64,000 nt of DNA from Flavobacterium sp. 270 (GCF_004368785.1 NZ_SODM01000001.1:1673343-1737342); one strand, 5' to 3'. Shown: positions 28,129 to 38,374, counted from the first letter of the stretch. Program-made: numbers and translations. Notes: generated by a model not told the origin, from the sequence alone.

Positions 28129-31100
28129 TTAGAAATTAACATTTAATCCAAGAGTAGTAATAGTTGGCGATGGATAACGTCCGTTATCAATACCTGATAA
28201 AAGTGCATCTTGATTAAGAGATCCAACTTCCGGATCGTATCCTTTGTATTTTGTCCATGTTAATACATTCTGCATGTTCGAATATATTTTTATGTTTGAA
28301 ATACCCCATTTTGCATATAATTTCTGAGGAAGATTATATCCGATAGAAATATTTTTTAATCTCACATAAGAACCGTCTTCTACAAATCGATCACTAAAAC
28401 GGTAGTTTGAAGAGGAAGCTGCAGACGAAGCTGCGATTCTTGTCATGTTAGGGTCTCCTCCAACAATTTGAACGTTACGATAATCATTCGGACCATTTGG
28501 ATCAATTAATCCTAATTGTGCGTATCCTAAAGCCGAACTCAATAAATTAGTGTTTTCACGTGGATTTTCTAACCAGCGTCTTTGGTAGTTTACCACATCA
28601 TTTCCGTAAGAACCTGTGAATAAAATATTCACATCAAAACCAAGAAAAGAGAAAGAGTTACCAAGACCAAATGTAAAATCAGGCGCAGGGTTTCCGATGT
28701 ATTCTCTATCTTTTTCATTGATAACCCCATCATTATTTACATCTTTAAAAATGTAATCTCCAATCCAAACACTATTTTCTCCAATCTGCATTCCTTCTGG
28801 AAGTGCTGTTGGTTTTACAACACCGCTTTGATCTTTATAATAGAAATCAGTAGCTTTTTCAAAACGTCCGATTACTTTATATCCATAAAATTGACCAATT
28901 GCTTCGTTAACCGCAGTACGCGTTACGATCGTAACATCAGAACCTTGCTGAATGGTTTTATTTAAGATTCCAGTTTCTGTATTAAGAGATAAAACTTTAC
29001 TTCTATTCATAGAGAAAACAAAATTAGATTTCCATGAAAAATTGTTTCTCTCCAAATTCAAGGTATTCAAAGTAAGCTCAAGACCTTTATTTTCAAGCGA
29101 TCCAACATTTACCCACGGCGCAGAAGTAGATCCCTGTCCAGTTGTACCTACATAAGCCGGAAGCGGTAAGGCAAGCAGTAAATTTTCTGTTTTCTTATAA
29201 TAAACATCGGCAACAAGCTCTACTTTATTATTAAAAAGACCTAAATCTAATCCGGCATTGCTAGAATAAGTAGTTTCCCATTTTAAATCTTTGTTTGCCG
29301 TATTTGCTGCCAATAATCCTGTTCCCCAATTGGTTGCAGAAGCGCTGTAAGTTGAAGTAAAAGCATTATTTGGAACGTTTTGATTACCAACTGCTCCCCA
29401 TCCTGCTCTTAATTTTAAATTATTAATGGTTGTATTCCCTTTTAAGAAATTTTCGTTTGAAATTTTCCAGGCAATTGCAGCAGATGGAAACCATCCCCAA
29501 CGATTCTCGTCAGCAAATTTTGATGAACCGTCTCTTCTTATCGTTGCTGTCAATAAATATTTATCATTGTATGAGTAAAATAATCTTCCGAAATAAGAAC
29601 TTATAGAACTTGTACTGCTTCCGTTTGAGTTTTTAGCCGTTGTAGCATCTCCGGCATTCAAATCTGTTGCACCGTTTGTTAAATATCCAGATCTGTATCC
29701 GTATAAACTTTCCCAGTGCGATTCTTGCATTTCTTCTCCAAGCATTACATTAATAGTATGCTCGTTAAATTTTTTATTGTACGTTAAAACGTTATTCCAG
29801 TTCCAATAATCGCTGTTAGATTTTGTTCTGCTTCCTTCTCTTACATCATTTACCAACGCCCCAAATTTGTATGACGGACTGAAGGTATACGAATTAGAAA
29901 AACCGTAATCTAAAGAGTATTGTGTTTTGAATTTAAGGTCTTTTGTAAAACCAATTTCTGCATACGTATTGGCTCTTATTCCGTAGCTTTCGTTATGATT
30001 GTCTCTGATAGAAGCTAAACCAATTGGATTGTTTTGAACGAATTCTGTAGTATCAGGACCGTCAAAAGTTCCGTCGGCATTGCGAACAGCAACGTTTGGT
30101 GTTTGTTTAAGTGCTGTTAAAATCAAAGAATCATCAGTAACTGTAGTTTTTTGATTGGTATTGCTTAAAGCTAAATTTACTCCAACTTTTAAGAAACTTT
30201 TTACCTGAGAATCTACAACCCCTCTAAGATTGAAACGATCAAACGAAGAACCAATTGCAATACCATCTTGGTCTAAATAACCAACTCCCATTGCATACGT
30301 TGTATTGTCTGTACCTCCGGAAGCAGATAAATTGTAACTCTGCATCATAGCTGTTGTAAACAATTCTTTTTGCCAGTCTGTTCCTTCTCCCAATAAATCT
30401 GGACGGATAAAAGTATTATCACGCTGTACAATTCCAAGATCAGAACGTGTGTTTTTTAATGTACCGTATTCTCTAAGATTAAGCATATCTAAATGCTTCG
30501 GGATTTCCTGCCATCCTACATAACCATCAAAAGTTAAAGAAAGATCGCCTTTTTTACCACGTTTAGTAGTAATAATAATAACACCATTTGCTGCTCTAGA
30601 TCCGTAGATTGCTGTAGCAGAAGCATCTTTTAATACATCCATAGAAACAATATCGGATGGATTTATTGCTGCTAATGGATTTGTATTTACAGAACTTGTA
30701 GATCCGTCGATGATTACACCGTCTATTACAAATATTGGTTCGTTTGATCCGTTTAATGAACTTATACCACGAATACGGATTGATGAACTTGAACCTGGCG
30801 CTCCACTGTTTTGCTGAATCTGAACTCCCGCTGCACGACCTTGTAAAACCTGATCCAGCGTTGTTACTACAGATTGTTGTACCGCAGCACTGCTTACAGA
30901 TGAAATGGCTCCGGTTAAATCTCCTTTTTTCATTGTACCGTAACCTACAACTACAACATTATTAAGTGTTGTAATGTCTGGTGCCAATGTAACATCTATT
31001 TTGCTTTTTGTACCAACGGCTACTTCTTTAGTCTGATAGCTTATAAAGCTGTAAACTAAAACTGCATTTGCAGGCAGTGATTTAATTTCATACGTTCCAT

Positions 31101-31296
31101 CAAAATTAGAAACGGTATTGATCTTAGTTCCTTTAACGATAATGTTAACTCCCGGTATTGGTCCGTTACTGTCAGAAACAGTTCCTGATACAGTAGTTTG
31201 AGCATTTACCGCAGCAGAAAACACTAACATAAGGAACAAAAAGCCCAAATTTTTAAAGTATTTTGATTTGCTTTTAGTAAGTAAAAAGTTAGTCAT
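28129..31296 (-). CDS. susC: SusC-family TonB-dependent transporter for xylan oligosaccharides
   Basis: 1055 residues. The signal peptide (about 1-32, ending VNAQ) is followed by a carboxypeptidase-regulatory-like domain (TVSGTVSDSNGPIPGVNIIVKGT). Next come the segment NNVVVVGYGTMKKGDLTGAI with the TonB-box region, the plug (LQGRAAGVQIQQNSGAPGSS, IRGISS, DASATAIYGSRAANGVIIITTK) and a 22-strand-type barrel ending LGLNVNF. It imports oligosaccharides across the outer membrane using TonB energy. It is the first gene of the susC-susD-SGBP-GH10 unit. A predicted promoter (31407-31437) overlaps a LacI-type operator, so repression in the absence of xylan is likely. Confidence 0.95.
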   Translation of the reverse strand: MTNFLLTKSKSKYFKNLGFLFLMLVFSAAVNAQTTVSGTVSDSNGPIPGVNIIVKGTKINTVSNFDGTYEIKSLPANAVLVYSFISYQTKEVAVGTKSKIDVTLAPDITTLNNVVVVGYGTMKKGDLTGAISSVSSAAVQQSVVTTLDQVLQGRAAGVQIQQNSGAPGSSSSIRIRGISSLNGSNEPIFVIDGVIIDGSTSSVNTNPLAAINPSDIVSMDVLKDASATAIYGSRAANGVIIITTKRGKKGDLSLTFDGYVGWQEIPKHLDMLNLREYGTLKNTRSDLGIVQRDNTFIRPDLLGEGTDWQKELFTTAMMQSYNLSASGGTDNTTYAMGVGYLDQDGIAIGSSFDRFNLRGVVDSQVKSFLKVGVNLALSNTNQKTTVTDDSLILTALKQTPNVAVRNADGTFDGPDTTEFVQNNPIGLASIRDNHNESYGIRANTYAEIGFTKDLKFKTQYSLDYGFSNSYTFSPSYKFGALVNDVREGSRTKSNSDYWNWNNVLTYNKKFNEHTINVMLGEEMQESHWESLYGYRSGYLTNGATDLNAGDATTAKNSNGSSTSSISSYFGRLFYSYNDKYLLTATIRRDGSSKFADENRWGWFPSAAIAWKISNENFLKGNTTINNLKLRAGWGAVGNQNVPNNAFTSTYSASATNWGTGLLAANTANKDLKWETTYSSNAGLDLGLFNNKVELVADVYYKKTENLLLALPLPAYVGTTGQGSTSAPWVNVGSLENKGLELTLNTLNLERNNFSWKSNFVFSMNRSKVLSLNTETGILNKTIQQGSDVTIVTRTAVNEAIGQFYGYKVIGRFEKATDFYYKDQSGVVKPTALPEGMQIGENSVWIGDYIFKDVNNDGVINEKDREYIGNPAPDFTFGLGNSFSFLGFDVNILFTGSYGNDVVNYQRRWLENPRENTNLLSSALGYAQLGLIDPNGPNDYRNVQIVGGDPNMTRIAASSAASSSNYRFSDRFVEDGSYVRLKNISIGYNLPQKLYAKWGISNIKIYSNMQNVLTWTKYKGYDPEVGSLNQDALLSGIDNGRYPSPTITTLGLNVNF

Positions 31297-31406
31297 AAAT
31301 AATTGAATTTAATTAGTTAATAGTATGGTTTAGTTAGTTTTTTGTTGAGTGACCTTTTTAACATTCATTTGGTAGAATTAAATAACTAAACAGGTCATTG
31401 TTTGAA

Positions 31407-31437
31407 CAAATATATATAAAAAACAATAATACACAAT
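31407..31437 (-). promoter_or_regulatory. Predicted susC promoter
   Basis: On the minus strand, TATATTTG (31414-31407) matches the -7 consensus TAnnTTTG. ATTG (31437-31434) lies 19 bp upstream as the -33 element. The -33 bases are inside the CAATCGGTTG operator, so a bound repressor would block RNA polymerase. Confidence 0.65.
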
Positions 31438-31443
31438 CGGTTG
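31434..31443. promoter_or_regulatory. Operator-like quasi-palindrome 1 (susC proximal)
   Basis: CAATCGGTTG, symmetric at 8 of 10 positions with a central CG, as in LacI-family operators. It overlaps the predicted -33 element of susC. Identical words occur at four other intergenic sites in the window. Confidence 0.65.
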
Positions 31444-31784
31444 CGTTAATTATTTTTAGTAATTATAAAAAAATAGTATTAAAAAAAAGCATTATACGTA
31501 TTTATAATATTATTTTGTTGAATATAATCTAAAAACAGCCATTTGTATTACGAAAACGTTAGAGATAATAAATCGTTTGGTTGAAAATCTTAAAAAAACC
31601 ATAAAAAGAACAGAATCAAATATTTTTTTTAACAACTGCTTTTTTATGCCAAATTTGAAATATTAATATTACCAAAAAATTTGAATAAACGTTTAAATAA
31701 AGATCATATTTAAAGCTTTTACATACTCAATCACAATATTTTAGAAAGAAGTCGAACAAATTTTCAAAAAATGACAACAAAAAG

Positions 31785-31794
31785 CAATCGGTTG
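31785..31794. promoter_or_regulatory. Operator-like quasi-palindrome 2 (susC distal)
   Basis: CAATCGGTTG, 351 bp from the proximal copy centre to centre, just after the transaldolase terminator. It could support looping or a weak distal promoter (AAAATTTG at 31764-31757 on the minus strand is one base off consensus). Confidence 0.55.
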
Positions 31795-31803
31795 TTTTTA
31801 TTG

Positions 31804-31842
31804 TAAAAAAAATCTCTCTTTAAAATAATTTAAAGAGAGATT
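31804..31842 (-). terminator. Intrinsic terminator after the transaldolase gene
   Basis: A 14-bp stem, AATCTCTCTTTAAA (31811-31824) with TTTAAAGAGAGATT (31829-31842), and a 4-nt loop. On the minus strand it is followed by a T run (complement of 31804-31810). Confidence 0.8.
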
Positions 31843-31870
31843 AATGACAGCAAAAGTGTAAATAAGACGT

Positions 31871-32527
31871 TTATAAATTCATCTTTTTTGCATCTTCTAC
31901 AAATTGTTTTAATCCAATGTCTGTTAGCGGATGTTTTAAAAGTCCTTTTATAGCAGACAAAGGCCCCGTCATAACATCAGATCCTATTTTTGCACAATTT
32001 ACAATATGCATTGTATGTCTAATTGAAGCCGAAAGTATTTGAGTTTGATAATTGTAATTATCGTAGATTTCTCTGATTTCAGCAATCAAATGCATTCCGT
32101 CTGTAGAAACATCATCTAATCTTCCTAAAAAAGGAGAAACATAAGTGGCACCTGCTTTTGCGGCCAATAATGCCTGACCCGCAGAGAATACTAAAGTAAC
32201 ATTGGTTCTGATTCCTTTAGACGAAAAATATCGGCAAGCTTTTACTCCGTCTGCAATCATTGGCAACTTCACTACAATCTGCGGATGTAAAGCTGCAAGC
32301 TCTTCTCCTTCTCTTATCATTCCCTCAAAATCGGTAGAAATAACCTCAGCAGAAACATCACCTTCAACAATATTACAAATGTCTAAGTAATGTTTTAGTA
32401 TATTGTCTTTTCCGGCAATTCCTTCTTTCGCCATTAAGGAAGGATTGGTTGTAACGCCATCTAAAACACCCATTGCCTGAGCCTCTGCGATGTCTGATAA
32501 ATTGGCTGTATCCATAAAAAATTTCAT
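31871..32527 (-). CDS. tal: Transaldolase (small TalC/fructose-6-phosphate-aldolase-like class)
   Basis: 218 residues, cytoplasmic, the length of the short transaldolase class. Motifs: MKFFMDTANL (Asp6), VTTNPSLMAKEG, HPQIVVKLPM with the Schiff-base Lys87, and GIRTNVTLVFSAGQALLAAKAGATYVSPFLGRLDD. It interconverts sugar phosphates of the non-oxidative pentose phosphate pathway, the outlet for xylulose 5-phosphate made by XylA/XylB. It is separated from xylA by a 732-bp repeat-rich gap and from susC by a terminator, so it is probably its own transcription unit. True fructose-6-phosphate aldolase activity cannot be excluded by sequence alone. Confidence 0.92.
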   Translation of the reverse strand: MKFFMDTANLSDIAEAQAMGVLDGVTTNPSLMAKEGIAGKDNILKHYLDICNIVEGDVSAEVISTDFEGMIREGEELAALHPQIVVKLPMIADGVKACRYFSSKGIRTNVTLVFSAGQALLAAKAGATYVSPFLGRLDDVSTDGMHLIAEIREIYDNYNYQTQILSASIRHTMHIVNCAKIGSDVMTGPLSAIKGLLKHPLTDIGLKQFVEDAKKMNL

Positions 32528-32623
32528 AATTAGTTGGTTTAAGTGTGGTTTGAAAATATAAAAAGTAATCTTTTTTGTTGTATTATTTTGTTGTTTCAGT
32601 AATTATTGTATTCATTTTTCATA

Positions 32624-32887
32624 CTGTAGAGACGCACAGCAGTGTGTCTACGCATGCAGAATCCGTAATATTCGTCATTTCGACTGAAGGAGAAATCACA
32701 CGCGTAGCCACAATGCTGGATATCTAGTGTGATTTCTCCTTTCAGTCGAAATGACAAGATTGTGGTTACATTATGGAGTTACTTATCGAGGTCCTTTCTT
32801 CGTCAGGATGACAAAGATTGTGTAATATAATTTTGTGAATAGGATTGTAGATGCTGTATGTAGACGCACTGCTGTGCGTCTCTACAG
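32624..32887. repeat. Outer long-range inverted repeat, family 1
   Basis: The 28-bp arms at 32624-32651 and 32860-32887 match in inverse orientation at 27 of 28 positions (core GTAGAGACGCACAGCAGTG). Each arm is itself nearly palindromic around CACAGCAGTG. They enclose a second, different inverted repeat, giving a nested structure. Confidence 0.8.
32674..32755. repeat. Palindromic element, family 2, copy 1
   Basis: The arms at 32674-32701 and 32727-32755 pair over 28 positions with one bulged base. The left arm begins GTCATTTCGACTGAAGGAGA. The short centre contains GTAGCCACAATGC. A second copy of the same family lies at 37204-37286. Confidence 0.85.
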
Positions 32888-33259
32888 CCAATAGGATTGA
32901 ATAATCAATCTCAAAAAAATCTTTTACAGTGAACGAAAATGTGCATTCTGATAAGTTCAATCTTCAAAAAACATTTAATGAAAGAATTAATCCCTTAAAT
33001 TTCATTAAACAGATTTCATTTTATCTTTTTCAGCAATCAAAAAATAGTAACTAAACCTTCAATCTATTTCTTTAAAAGCTTTAATTTCAAAAACTACTTT
33101 CATAATCTTCATACACATTCTCTTTATTTCACTTTTAGGTTTTACTGAAAAACAACTCAAAACACATTTTAACGTTTTACGACTATAACATTATAATGAT
33201 TGTCGTTCCGTTTTTAAAATTTGGTTTGATTTGAATTGTTTTTCAGTTTTTACAATCAA

Positions 33260-34585
33260 TTAAATATATTGATTGATGATATTTTCGAACAATTCTTGTT
33301 TACCGCTCTGTAATGTTAACTCGCCATTTTCGTGAGCGATATTGTAAAGATCTTTAAGGTCTAATTTTCCGTTTGCAAAATCTTTTCCTTTTCCAGAATC
33401 AAAAGAACTGTATCTTTCTGCTCTTAATTTTTCGTAAGAAGAAGAAGTAATAATTTTATCTGCAGTCAATAAAGCTCTTGCAAAAGTATCTGCTCCGCCA
33501 ATGTGTGCTAAGAAAACATCTTCAAGATCTGTAGAATTTCTTCTGATTTTTGCATCAAAATTAACTCCTCCGCCTTGTAATCCGCCAGCTTTTAAGAATA
33601 CCAACATCGCTTCTGTAGTTTCCTGAATGTTGTTCGGGAATTGGTCTGTATCCCAACCGTTTTGGTAATCTCCTCTGTTTGCATCAATACTTCCTAACAT
33701 TCCAGCTTTTGCCGCAACTTCTAATTCATGTTGAAAAGTATGTTGTGCCAAAGTAGCGTGGTTTACTTCGATGTTGATTTTAAAATCTTTATCTAAACCA
33801 TATTCACGTAAAAACCCAATTGCTGTTGCAGAGTCAAAATCGTATTGGTGTTTAGATGGTTCCATAGGTTTTGGTTCGATAAAGAAAGTTCCTTTAAAAC
33901 CTTGTGCTCTTGCGTAGTCTCTAGACATTGCAAGGAATTGCGCCATGTGGTCTAATTCTCTTCCCATATCGGTGTTAAGCAAAGACATATAACCTTCACG
34001 TCCGCCCCAGAATACATAGTTTTCCCCGTCTAAAGCAATTGTTGCGTCAAGCGCCAATTTTACTTGTCCACCAGCACGAGCCACAACATTAAAATCTGGA
34101 TTTGTAGCCGCTCCGTTCATAAATCTTGGGTTAGAGAAACAATTAGAAGTTCCCCAAAGCAATTTAATTCCAGACTCTGCTTTCTTTTGTTTTAAGTATT
34201 CTGTAATTGCAGCAATACGTTTTTCTGATTCTGCGAAAGTTGGTCCTTCAGCAATTAAATCGTAATCGTGAAAACAGAAATAATCAAATCCCATTTTGCT
34301 GATAAATTCAAAAGCAGCATCTGCTTTGTCTTTTGCAGCCTGCAACGGATCTGATGATTGATCCCAAGCAAAATTTTGAGTTCCTGGTCCAAACGGATCA
34401 CTTCCTTGTCCGCAGAATGTATGCCAGTATGCAATGGCAAATCTAAAGTGCTCACGCATTGTTTTTCCAGCGACAATTTGGTCTGGATTGTAATATTTAA
34501 ACGCTAACGGATTATCTGATTCCTTTCCTTCAAATTTAATTTGTCCGATACCTTTGTAGTATTCTTTATTTCCTAAAGTTATCAT
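33260..34585 (-). CDS. xylA: Xylose isomerase
   Basis: 441 residues, the usual length of class II xylose isomerases, cytoplasmic. Signatures: [24 protein letters not shown] (catalytic His106 with Asp109), [42 protein letters not shown] and [20 protein letters not shown], which together supply the two metal sites. It converts D-xylose to D-xylulose. It is the last gene of xylR-xylB-xylA, with 8 bp after xylB, so one transcript is expected. Confidence 0.97.
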   Translation of the reverse strand: MITLGNKEYYKGIGQIKFEGKESDNPLAFKYYNPDQIVAGKTMREHFRFAIAYWHTFCGQGSDPFGPGTQNFAWDQSSDPLQAAKDKADAAFEFISKMGFDYFCFHDYDLIAEGPTFAESEKRIAAITEYLKQKKAESGIKLLWGTSNCFSNPRFMNGAATNPDFNVVARAGGQVKLALDATIALDGENYVFWGGREGYMSLLNTDMGRELDHMAQFLAMSRDYARAQGFKGTFFIEPKPMEPSKHQYDFDSATAIGFLREYGLDKDFKINIEVNHATLAQHTFQHELEVAAKAGMLGSIDANRGDYQNGWDTDQFPNNIQETTEAMLVFLKAGGLQGGGVNFDAKIRRNSTDLEDVFLAHIGGADTFARALLTADKIITSSSYEKLRAERYSSFDSGKGKDFANGKLDLKDLYNIAHENGELTLQSGKQELFENIINQYI

Positions 34586-34593
34586 TTGTCTTT

Positions 34594-36078
34594 TTATTTA
34601 TTTGTTAATATTAATTCTAATTCTTGTTTCCATTTTTGATACGCCTTTTCATAAGGTTCTTTGTTTTTAAGCGGTAAAAACGTCATTACGTGGTCGTTGG
34701 TCGTAATACTTGAACCAAATTTGTTGTAATCACCATCTTTTAAACCAACCGCTCTCGCTGCGCCGACTGCTCCGGTTGTATTGTAAATTTCGATTTCGTG
34801 GCCGATAAGCGTTGCAACAGTATTGGAGAAAATTTCTGAACGAAATAAATTATCATTTCCGGCTCTAATTACATCAATAACGGCATTGTCGTCTTTTAAA
34901 CATTCCATTCCGTACACAAAAGAAAAAGCAATTCCTTCTAAAGAAGCTCTAAACAAATGCGCACTGTTGTGAATGTTTAAGTTTAAATTCAGGAAATGCG
35001 TACCGATGTTTTTATTGTTGAACATACGTTCTGCACCATTTCCAAACGGAATCACCACTACTCCATCAGATCCTACAGCGATTTTAGAGGCTTTACGATT
35101 CATTGTTTCGTAAGTTTCTGTTCCCATATTATTACGAAGCCATCTGTACTGAATTCCTGCTCCGTTTATATTTAAAAGCTTTCCAATTCTTGGTGCTTTT
35201 TCCTCGTAATTTACGTGTACAAAGTTGTTAACTCTGGTACTTTTGTTTCCAGCAGACATTTCGCTTACGGCATAAAAAACACCCGAAGTTCCGCCCGTTG
35301 CAGCAACTTCACCGGCTTTTAAAACATTCAATGCCAAAGCATTGTTAGGTTGATCTCCTGCTCTGTAAACCACTGAAATTCCGACTGGAAGACCTGATTC
35401 TTTTGACGCTTTTTCGTTTAAAAATCCTTGATTGGTAAAATTTTCTACAATATTTGGCGTCAAACTTTTATCGATTCCGTAGTACTCTAATAACCAATCT
35501 GCTACTTTATTTTCTTTGTAATCCCAAAGCATTCCTTCAGACAAACCGTTTTTAGTTGTCGTGATTTCGCCTGTCAGTTTATAAGCGATGTAATCGCCCG
35601 GAAGCATGTATTTGTAGATCTTATTGTAGATTTCCGGTTCGTTTTCTTTTACCCATTTTAGTTTAGAAGCAGTAAAATTTCCGGGAGAATTTAATAAATG
35701 ACTCATGCATTTTTCTTTTCCCAACTCTTCGTAAGCTTTATTGCCAATTTCAACCGCACGGCTGTCACACCAAATAATGGAATTTCTTAACGGACTTCCT
35801 TCTTGATCTACAATTACCAATCCGTGCATTTGATACGAAATACCAACGCCCTGAATTTTTGAAGCTTCGATATTGGCTTCGCGAATGGCTCTTTTGGTTG
35901 CAGTGCAAATGTGCTGCCACCACATTTCAGGATCTTGTTCTGCCCAGTCTGAATGCAGGGAAACAATTTCCATTTCGTTTTGAGGTTCATTCAAAACAAT
36001 TATTTTCTTTCCAGTTGCTGCTTCCACTAAGGCTACCTTAACCGAAGAACTTCCAATATCATATCCTATATAATACAT
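34594..36078 (-). CDS. xylB: Xylulokinase (FGGY family)
   Basis: 494 residues. The N-terminal [19 protein letters not shown] is the phosphate-binding motif of FGGY kinases. [28 protein letters not shown] and IIWCDSRA fit xylulokinases. The second domain carries [30 protein letters not shown], with the catalytic-type Asp in AGDQ. It phosphorylates D-xylulose to xylulose 5-phosphate, feeding the pentose phosphate pathway and the nearby transaldolase. It starts 3 bp after xylR and ends 8 bp before xylA. Confidence 0.95.
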   Translation of the reverse strand: MYYIGYDIGSSSVKVALVEAATGKKIIVLNEPQNEMEIVSLHSDWAEQDPEMWWQHICTATKRAIREANIEASKIQGVGISYQMHGLVIVDQEGSPLRNSIIWCDSRAVEIGNKAYEELGKEKCMSHLLNSPGNFTASKLKWVKENEPEIYNKIYKYMLPGDYIAYKLTGEITTTKNGLSEGMLWDYKENKVADWLLEYYGIDKSLTPNIVENFTNQGFLNEKASKESGLPVGISVVYRAGDQPNNALALNVLKAGEVAATGGTSGVFYAVSEMSAGNKSTRVNNFVHVNYEEKAPRIGKLLNINGAGIQYRWLRNNMGTETYETMNRKASKIAVGSDGVVVIPFGNGAERMFNNKNIGTHFLNLNLNIHNSAHLFRASLEGIAFSFVYGMECLKDDNAVIDVIRAGNDNLFRSEIFSNTVATLIGHEIEIYNTTGAVGAARAVGLKDGDYNKFGSSITTNDHVMTFLPLKNKEPYEKAYQKWKQELELILTNK

Positions 36079-36081
36079 AAC

Positions 36082-37092
36082 TTATAATGATTCTCTTAAT
36101 ATTAAATTTGTTGGTACATAATGCTGCACAACCTCATCGTGCGTTATAAATGCTGCTGCTCTTGTTCCTAATTCTTTAAAATCAGTAGAAACAACTGAAA
36201 TTCCTTTGTATATAAATTTCTTCATTGGCGTTTCGTTATACGACAAAAAACCAACGTCTGTTCCGGGCTCTAAATCTTTGTCTTTGCACTGCTCTAAAAA
36301 ATGACCTAAAACCCTGTCGCTTACACTTATATAGGCAATTCCTTTTTCTATATTAAACTCTTTTGGGTCTGTTATAATTTTATATTCAAAATCATAATCG
36401 GCACAAAATTTCTTAAAATACTCCGCTGTTTCCTGTGGATGATTGGTATAGTTCGGATATACAAATTGTATATTTTTATACTTTCTAAACAAATCTACCG
36501 CTGGTATCAAAGACTCGTAAAACGCTTTTCCAAAATCCTGAAAAATGTAATTATTTTCTTTTTTTGAATGTGTGTTCCAATCGATCAAAAGCAATTTATC
36601 GTTTGATATTGCCGACAATGTTGGGATGATTTCTTTGTGGTCAAAATTCATGACCACATATTTGTAATACTTCCCAACGCTGTTATTGATGATGGTTTTA
36701 AAAACATCAATATTATAATGATGAAACTGCACATCTGTAATGACATTATCTGCTAAATTATTTACAAAAGAGTGGTACAAAACCTCTTTATAAGCCTTGA
36801 ATGTATCTAATACCAAAAGCACTTTTCTGGTTTCGCCCGAAACATAATATCCTTTATTGGGTACAGAATCAATGACGTTCTGGTCTTTTAATATCGAATA
36901 AGCTTTAAAAACTGTATCTCTTGATAACTGATTTGTTTTACAAATACTATTTACCGACGGCAGTAATTCTCCTTTTTGTAATATGTTCTCTGCTATTGCA
37001 TTAGTAATTCCATTTACCAATTGCTGGTATTTTGGAATGTCACTTTCATGGTTAATAACAAAGACAAATTTTTCCTGATTTTCGTTTTGCAT
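36082..37092 (-). CDS. xylR: GntR-type xylose-responsive transcription regulator
   Basis: 336 residues. The N-terminal winged helix (about 15-85) has the GntR pattern PKYQQLVNGITNAI...GELLPSVNSICKTNQLSRDTVFKAYSILKDQNVIDSVPNKGYYV. The rest (about 90-336) resembles a periplasmic-binding-protein fold used for sugar sensing (KVLLVLDTF, YVVMNFDH, GIAYISVSDRVLGHFLEQ, GFLSYNETPMKKF). It heads the xylR-xylB-xylA operon, so it probably controls xylose catabolism in response to xylose and regulates itself. No clear operator was recognised in the 111 bp upstream. The symbol is by analogy with Bacteroides XylR; the ligand is inferred. Confidence 0.82.
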   Translation of the reverse strand: MQNENQEKFVFVINHESDIPKYQQLVNGITNAIAENILQKGELLPSVNSICKTNQLSRDTVFKAYSILKDQNVIDSVPNKGYYVSGETRKVLLVLDTFKAYKEVLYHSFVNNLADNVITDVQFHHYNIDVFKTIINNSVGKYYKYVVMNFDHKEIIPTLSAISNDKLLLIDWNTHSKKENNYIFQDFGKAFYESLIPAVDLFRKYKNIQFVYPNYTNHPQETAEYFKKFCADYDFEYKIITDPKEFNIEKGIAYISVSDRVLGHFLEQCKDKDLEPGTDVGFLSYNETPMKKFIYKGISVVSTDFKELGTRAAAFITHDEVVQHYVPTNLILRESL

Positions 37093-37203
37093 ACTGTTCT
37101 GTTCTGGTATGCTAAACTAGCCGCTTTTATCCAATAAAAAAAATAGTTTTGGTTAAATAATGTTATCTTTTTTGAATGTTATAATATGATTTTCGACAAT
37201 CTT

Positions 37204-37286
37204 GTCATTTCGACGAAAGGAGAAATCGCATTCGTAACCACAAATGCCGGAATCCCGCGTGTGATTTCTCCTTTCGTCGAAATGAC
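37204..37286. repeat. Palindromic element, family 2, copy 2
   Basis: The arms at 37204-37230 and 37261-37286 are near-perfect inverse copies (left arm begins GTCATTTCGACGAAAGGAGA). The loop contains GTAACCACAAATGC, like copy 1 at 32674. It lies 25 bp after the GH43 stop, so it could also stabilise or end that transcript. Confidence 0.85.
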
Positions 37287-37310
37287 AAACTGGGTGTTCG
37301 TTTCCTCAAA

Positions 37311-38345
37311 TCAATCGATCGCTCTTCTAATCCCGTAAGGATCAATAGTTACAATCGAACCGTCTGCTAAATGTTCGAGTCTCGTTACTTTCATGCTTCT
37401 TAAGTGCGTAACTCCTTTTGACAAACTTGAATCATGGTAAAATAAATACCATTCATTATCAACTTTACAAATTGAATGATGTGAAGTCCAGCCCACTACA
37501 GGATTTAAAATTCTGCCTTGATACACAAATGGTCCGTAAGGATTATCTCCAGTTGCATAACAAATAAAATGCGTGTCGCCTGTCGAATAAGAGAAATAAT
37601 ATTTTCCGTTGAATTTATGTACCCATGAAGCTTCAAAGAAACGACGATCATTATCTCCAGCTGTTATAACTTCGCCGTTTTCATCCAGAATTTTAATTTC
37701 TTTTGGCGCTTCGTCAAACTCTAACATGTTTTCTGTAAGTCTTGCCACAATTGGCCCCAATGCTGGTTCTTTTCCGGCAGGTTCTTCGTTGTCCTGATCG
37801 TATTTATTATTTCTATACTTCTGAAGCTGACCGCCCCAGATTCCTCCATAATAAATATAATGCTTTCCGTCTTCGTCTTCAAAAACAGCGGGATCTATAC
37901 TATAACTTCCTTTTATTGCTTCTGCTTCTGGCTTAAAAGGCCCAACTGGAGAATTGCTTACGGCAACGCCAATCTGAAAAATTCCGTTGGCACGTTTTGC
38001 AGGGAAATACAAATAATACTTTCCGTTTTTGCAGGCTGCATCTGGCGCCCACATTTGCTTTTCTGCCCAGGCAACATCATCTACATGCAGCGCAACTCCG
38101 TTATCAACCGCGATTGAATCGATGCTTTCCATCGAAAAAACGTGATAATCTTCCATTCCGAAATGATCGCCATTATCGTTAAACGGAATTCCTGCATCTA
38201 CATCGTGCGAAGGATAAATATATATTTTACCGTTGAATACATGCGCCGACGGATCTGCTGTGTATATGTGAGAAACTAAAGGCTGCGAAATCGCGTTTTC
38301 GTTTATCTGCTCAAAATTAATTTGTTCAATGCTATCTTCAGGCAT
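37311..38345 (-). CDS. GH43 family beta-xylosidase/alpha-L-arabinofuranosidase, cytoplasmic
   Basis: 344 residues without a signal peptide. The five-bladed GH43 catalytic triad is visible: Asp31 (YTADPSAHVF, base), Asp151 (SIDPAVFED, pKa modulator) and Glu238 (RRFFEASWVHK, acid). MWAPDAACKNGKYYLYFP and WYLFYHDS also fit. Size and lack of extra domains fit the small GH43 group that acts on short oligosaccharides. With the symporter 29 bp upstream in the same operon, the likely job is to hydrolyse imported xylobiose or arabino-xylo-oligosaccharides to xylose for XylA. Arabinofuranosidase activity is possible. Confidence 0.9.
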   Translation of the reverse strand: MPEDSIEQINFEQINENAISQPLVSHIYTADPSAHVFNGKIYIYPSHDVDAGIPFNDNGDHFGMEDYHVFSMESIDSIAVDNGVALHVDDVAWAEKQMWAPDAACKNGKYYLYFPAKRANGIFQIGVAVSNSPVGPFKPEAEAIKGSYSIDPAVFEDEDGKHYIYYGGIWGGQLQKYRNNKYDQDNEEPAGKEPALGPIVARLTENMLEFDEAPKEIKILDENGEVITAGDNDRRFFEASWVHKFNGKYYFSYSTGDTHFICYATGDNPYGPFVYQGRILNPVVGWTSHHSICKVDNEWYLFYHDSSLSKGVTHLRSMKVTRLEHLADGSIVTIDPYGIRRAID

Positions 38346-38374
38346 ACTGATAATTTTATGTTTTTAATTAATAA

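Larger units (their letters stand above)
31297..31870 (-). other. 574-bp regulatory region upstream of susC
   Basis: Very AT-rich. It contains the susC promoter with its overlapping operator, a second operator at 31785-31794 and the terminator of the transaldolase gene (31804-31842). The roughly 340 bp between the two operators show no ORF and no recognisable RNA. Confidence 0.7.
32528..33259. other. 732-bp gap between xylA and the transaldolase gene
   Basis: It holds two nested inverted repeats (32624-32887 outer, 32674-32755 inner). In the AT-rich remainder I see only a 12-bp inverted pair, ACTGAAAAACAA (33144-33155) with TTGTTTTTCAGT (33236-33247). No credible ORF, RNA gene or strong promoter was found. 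Confidence 0.6.

Noticed and set aside
32624..32887. Insertion sequence with terminal inverted repeats
   Set aside because: There is no transposase or remnant between the arms, only another palindromic element; the size fits non-coding repeats.
32766..32960. Minus-strand reading frame of 64 codons in the xylA-tal gap
   Set aside because: It runs through the arm of an inverted repeat, has no family resemblance, and its composition does not look coding.
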